This document shows positions 62,948-64,000 of a stretch of 64,000 nucleotides of DNA, piece by piece (within the stretch, counting starts at the first letter, position 1; every line of letters starts with the position of its first letter). Source of the DNA: Herbiconiux moechotypicola (GTDB taxonomy: Bacteria > Actinomycetota > Actinomycetes > Actinomycetales > Microbacteriaceae); NCBI RefSeq assembly GCF_024979255.1, contig NZ_JANLCN010000012.1, forward strand, positions 62,001 through 126,000, read 5' to 3'. Under the pieces are notes generated by a model. That model made no database searches. It had not been told where the DNA came from and saw only the letters and a program-made list of their open reading frames with translations. The position numbers were made by a program, and so were the translations under genes.

Positions 62948-63484
62948 ATGACGCGTGTGATGAGAGTCACCGCGATATGTGCTGTGCTCGCTATCGCGTC
63001 ACTCATCTGTACGGGCCTCGTGGTCGCATTCCCCCGCGAGGACACTCCTTCGCGGGTCGATGTGATCGTGATTCTCGGTGGACCGGTGTCCGAGTCGATC
63101 GAGTACGGCCTCAGCCTCGCCGAAGCTGGAGTCGCCGACAATGTCCTCATCTCGACACCCCCTGGCGCAGGAGGAACCAAAGGCAAGGAGGCGTGCGCCA
63201 GAAACTGGTCGATGAATGTGATCTGCTTCACCCCCCGCAATGCCACCACGGAGGGCGAAGCTCAATCGGCCGGTTGGCGGGCGGAAAAGGAGGGATGGCG
63301 GTCAATGCTCGTTGTCACCGCCAAGTTCCACGTGGCTCGGGCCCGATTCATCTTCGATCGGTGTTCGTCCGATCCGGTGTACCTCGTCGCGACGCGCACC
63401 CGTATTCCGATCACCGAGTGGCTGATGCAGTTTGTATATCAGCCCGCAGCCTTCGCTAAGGCGGCGGTCAGCACGAAGTGCTGA
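62948..63484 (+). CDS. YdcF-like (DUF218) envelope protein
   Basis: An N-terminal membrane or signal helix (about residues 6-28) is followed by the DUF218 domain, with VIVILGGPVSESIEYGLSLAEAG, NATTEGEA and VVTAKFHVARA. The family includes ElyC/SanA/YdcF, which act at the envelope, possibly on polyprenyl-linked precursors. That fits a polysaccharide locus. ATG 62948 follows GAGGA. The C-terminus has Cys as its last residue. Confidence 0.85.
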   Translation: MTRVMRVTAICAVLAIASLICTGLVVAFPREDTPSRVDVIVILGGPVSESIEYGLSLAEAGVADNVLISTPPGAGGTKGKEACARNWSMNVICFTPRNATTEGEAQSAGWRAEKEGWRSMLVVTAKFHVARARFIFDRCSSDPVYLVATRTRIPITEWLMQFVYQPAAFAKAAVSTKC

Positions 63485-63501
63485 GGCCCCTATGACGACG
63501 T

Positions 63502-64000
63502 TCAGGCGAGCTCTCGCCAGAGCGTGCCGTCCCACACGAACCGCATCTGTGAGCTCTTGCGGAGTACCTTGTCTGCCCCGGCCACCAGGATGGTGCGATA
63601 TGTGTTCCCGTGCTTGACCTTCAGTGACCCCGACGAGTTCTCCGCCATCCAAACGGTGACGAGTTGCCCACGCACGTTGCCTTGCGGGAAGGTCAGGGTT
63701 GTCTGATTCGCGGAGCCGAGCACACCTCGCACCATCACGTGAGGATCGGGGCTCTGGACGACCCGATCCAAGAGCTTCGTGAGATCGGTGCCTGACACAT
63801 AGACGTAGGCGGAGTTGAGGTCGCCGTTCACCACATCGCTTCCCGCCGTGCACTCCCAATTTATGACGGACTTGGCCGAACGCTCTCCGGGCATGACCGT
63901 GAACGGATAGGAGAAGGTCAAGTTCTTTCCCCGAAGGTCGTGCGAGCCGCCGTTGAGGGCTCTGCTCGCACGGCTCGCTACGGAGCTGGTCGCCCGTATC
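63502..64000 (-). CDS. putative surface protein, C-terminal part only (runs off the window)
   Basis: The reading frame is open from the stop at 63502 to the window edge, where no start codon is supported; the true start is beyond 64000. The visible 166 residues are beta-rich, ending FVWDGTLWREL, similar in style to the C-terminal ends of right-handed beta-helix or tail-spike-like polysaccharide-binding proteins. That is a resemblance in composition, not a motif match. An attached TTG at 63921 could be taken as the start, but the upstream frame continues coherently. It may be a polysaccharide lyase or a carbohydrate-binding protein of the locus. Confidence 0.6.
   Translation of the reverse strand, partial: IRATSSVASRASRALNGGSHDLRGKNLTFSYPFTVMPGERSAKSVINWECTAGSDVVNGDLNSAYVYVSGTDLTKLLDRVVQSPDPHVMVRGVLGSANQTTLTFPQGNVRGQLVTVWMAENSSGSLKVKHGNTYRTILVAGADKVLRKSSQMRFVWDGTLWRELA

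Overview
The window looks like chromosomal DNA of a high-GC actinobacterium, most likely Microbacteriaceae. The reasons are the very G+C-rich codon use, many GTG and TTG starts, the core gene neighbourhood dnaX-recR-(5'-nuclease-less DNA polymerase I)-lysC-asd, an LAATG-type sortase signal, and the frequent words GGATGCG/GCATCCG. I cannot name a species. I see no rRNA, tRNA, CRISPR array, insertion sequence, integrase or prophage. A recurrent promoter form is a -10 hexamer TANNNT followed by exactly 6 bases and then the start codon (leaderless mRNA). I used it to choose several starts.

Layout. (1) 0-15.2 kb, mostly core: a lipoprotein; pta-ackA (acetyl-CoA to acetate with ATP); a TetR-acetyltransferase fusion facing a separate acetyltransferase across a double operator; dnaX; recR; a PolA-like polymerase; an MmyB-type regulator; lysC-asd (start of lysine/threonine/methionine synthesis). 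(2) 15.2-32.5 kb, a dense signalling region: an SGNH hydrolase, an apparently intact GGDEF-EAL protein, a GH6 endoglucanase, an OmpR-type regulator, an Hpt-like protein, a processive GT2 polysaccharide synthase, a lipoprotein, an intact PAS/sensor kinase, a LuxR-type regulator, a kinase-like ATPase, a membrane protein, two MarR regulators, a TetR regulator and two GGDEF-like membrane proteins. Five of these signalling proteins lack the residue that normally does the chemistry. (3) 32.5-43.9 kb: a surface subtilase, an AraC regulator, two small Tat-signal proteins beside tatA-tatC and a MauE-thioredoxin fusion, a RecQ helicase and an acyltransferase-like membrane protein. (4) 43.9-64 kb: an exopolysaccharide locus with visibly less G+C-rich codon use. 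It has a Wzc-like tyrosine kinase, two low-molecular-weight tyrosine phosphatases, pyruvyl- and O-acyl-transferases, an initiating phosphoglycosyltransferase, Wzy-like polymerase, Wzx-like flippase and four glycosyltransferase proteins. Embedded in it are an HPr-kinase-like/PqqD protein overlapping a signal peptidase gene, a stand-alone PqqD protein and a nucleotidyltransferase-like protein.

How the parts may work together. The GT2, GH6 and c-di-GMP proteins resemble a cellulose-like glycan synthesis and trimming module controlled by second messenger and phosphorelay; many local signalling proteins look like pseudo-enzymes and could be scaffolds or ligand sensors. The right-hand locus looks like a Wzx/Wzy heteropolysaccharide pathway controlled by tyrosine phosphorylation. 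Its HprK-like/PqqD/nucleotidyltransferase/signal-peptidase set has no obvious role in polymer synthesis and is the best candidate for an undescribed modification system here.
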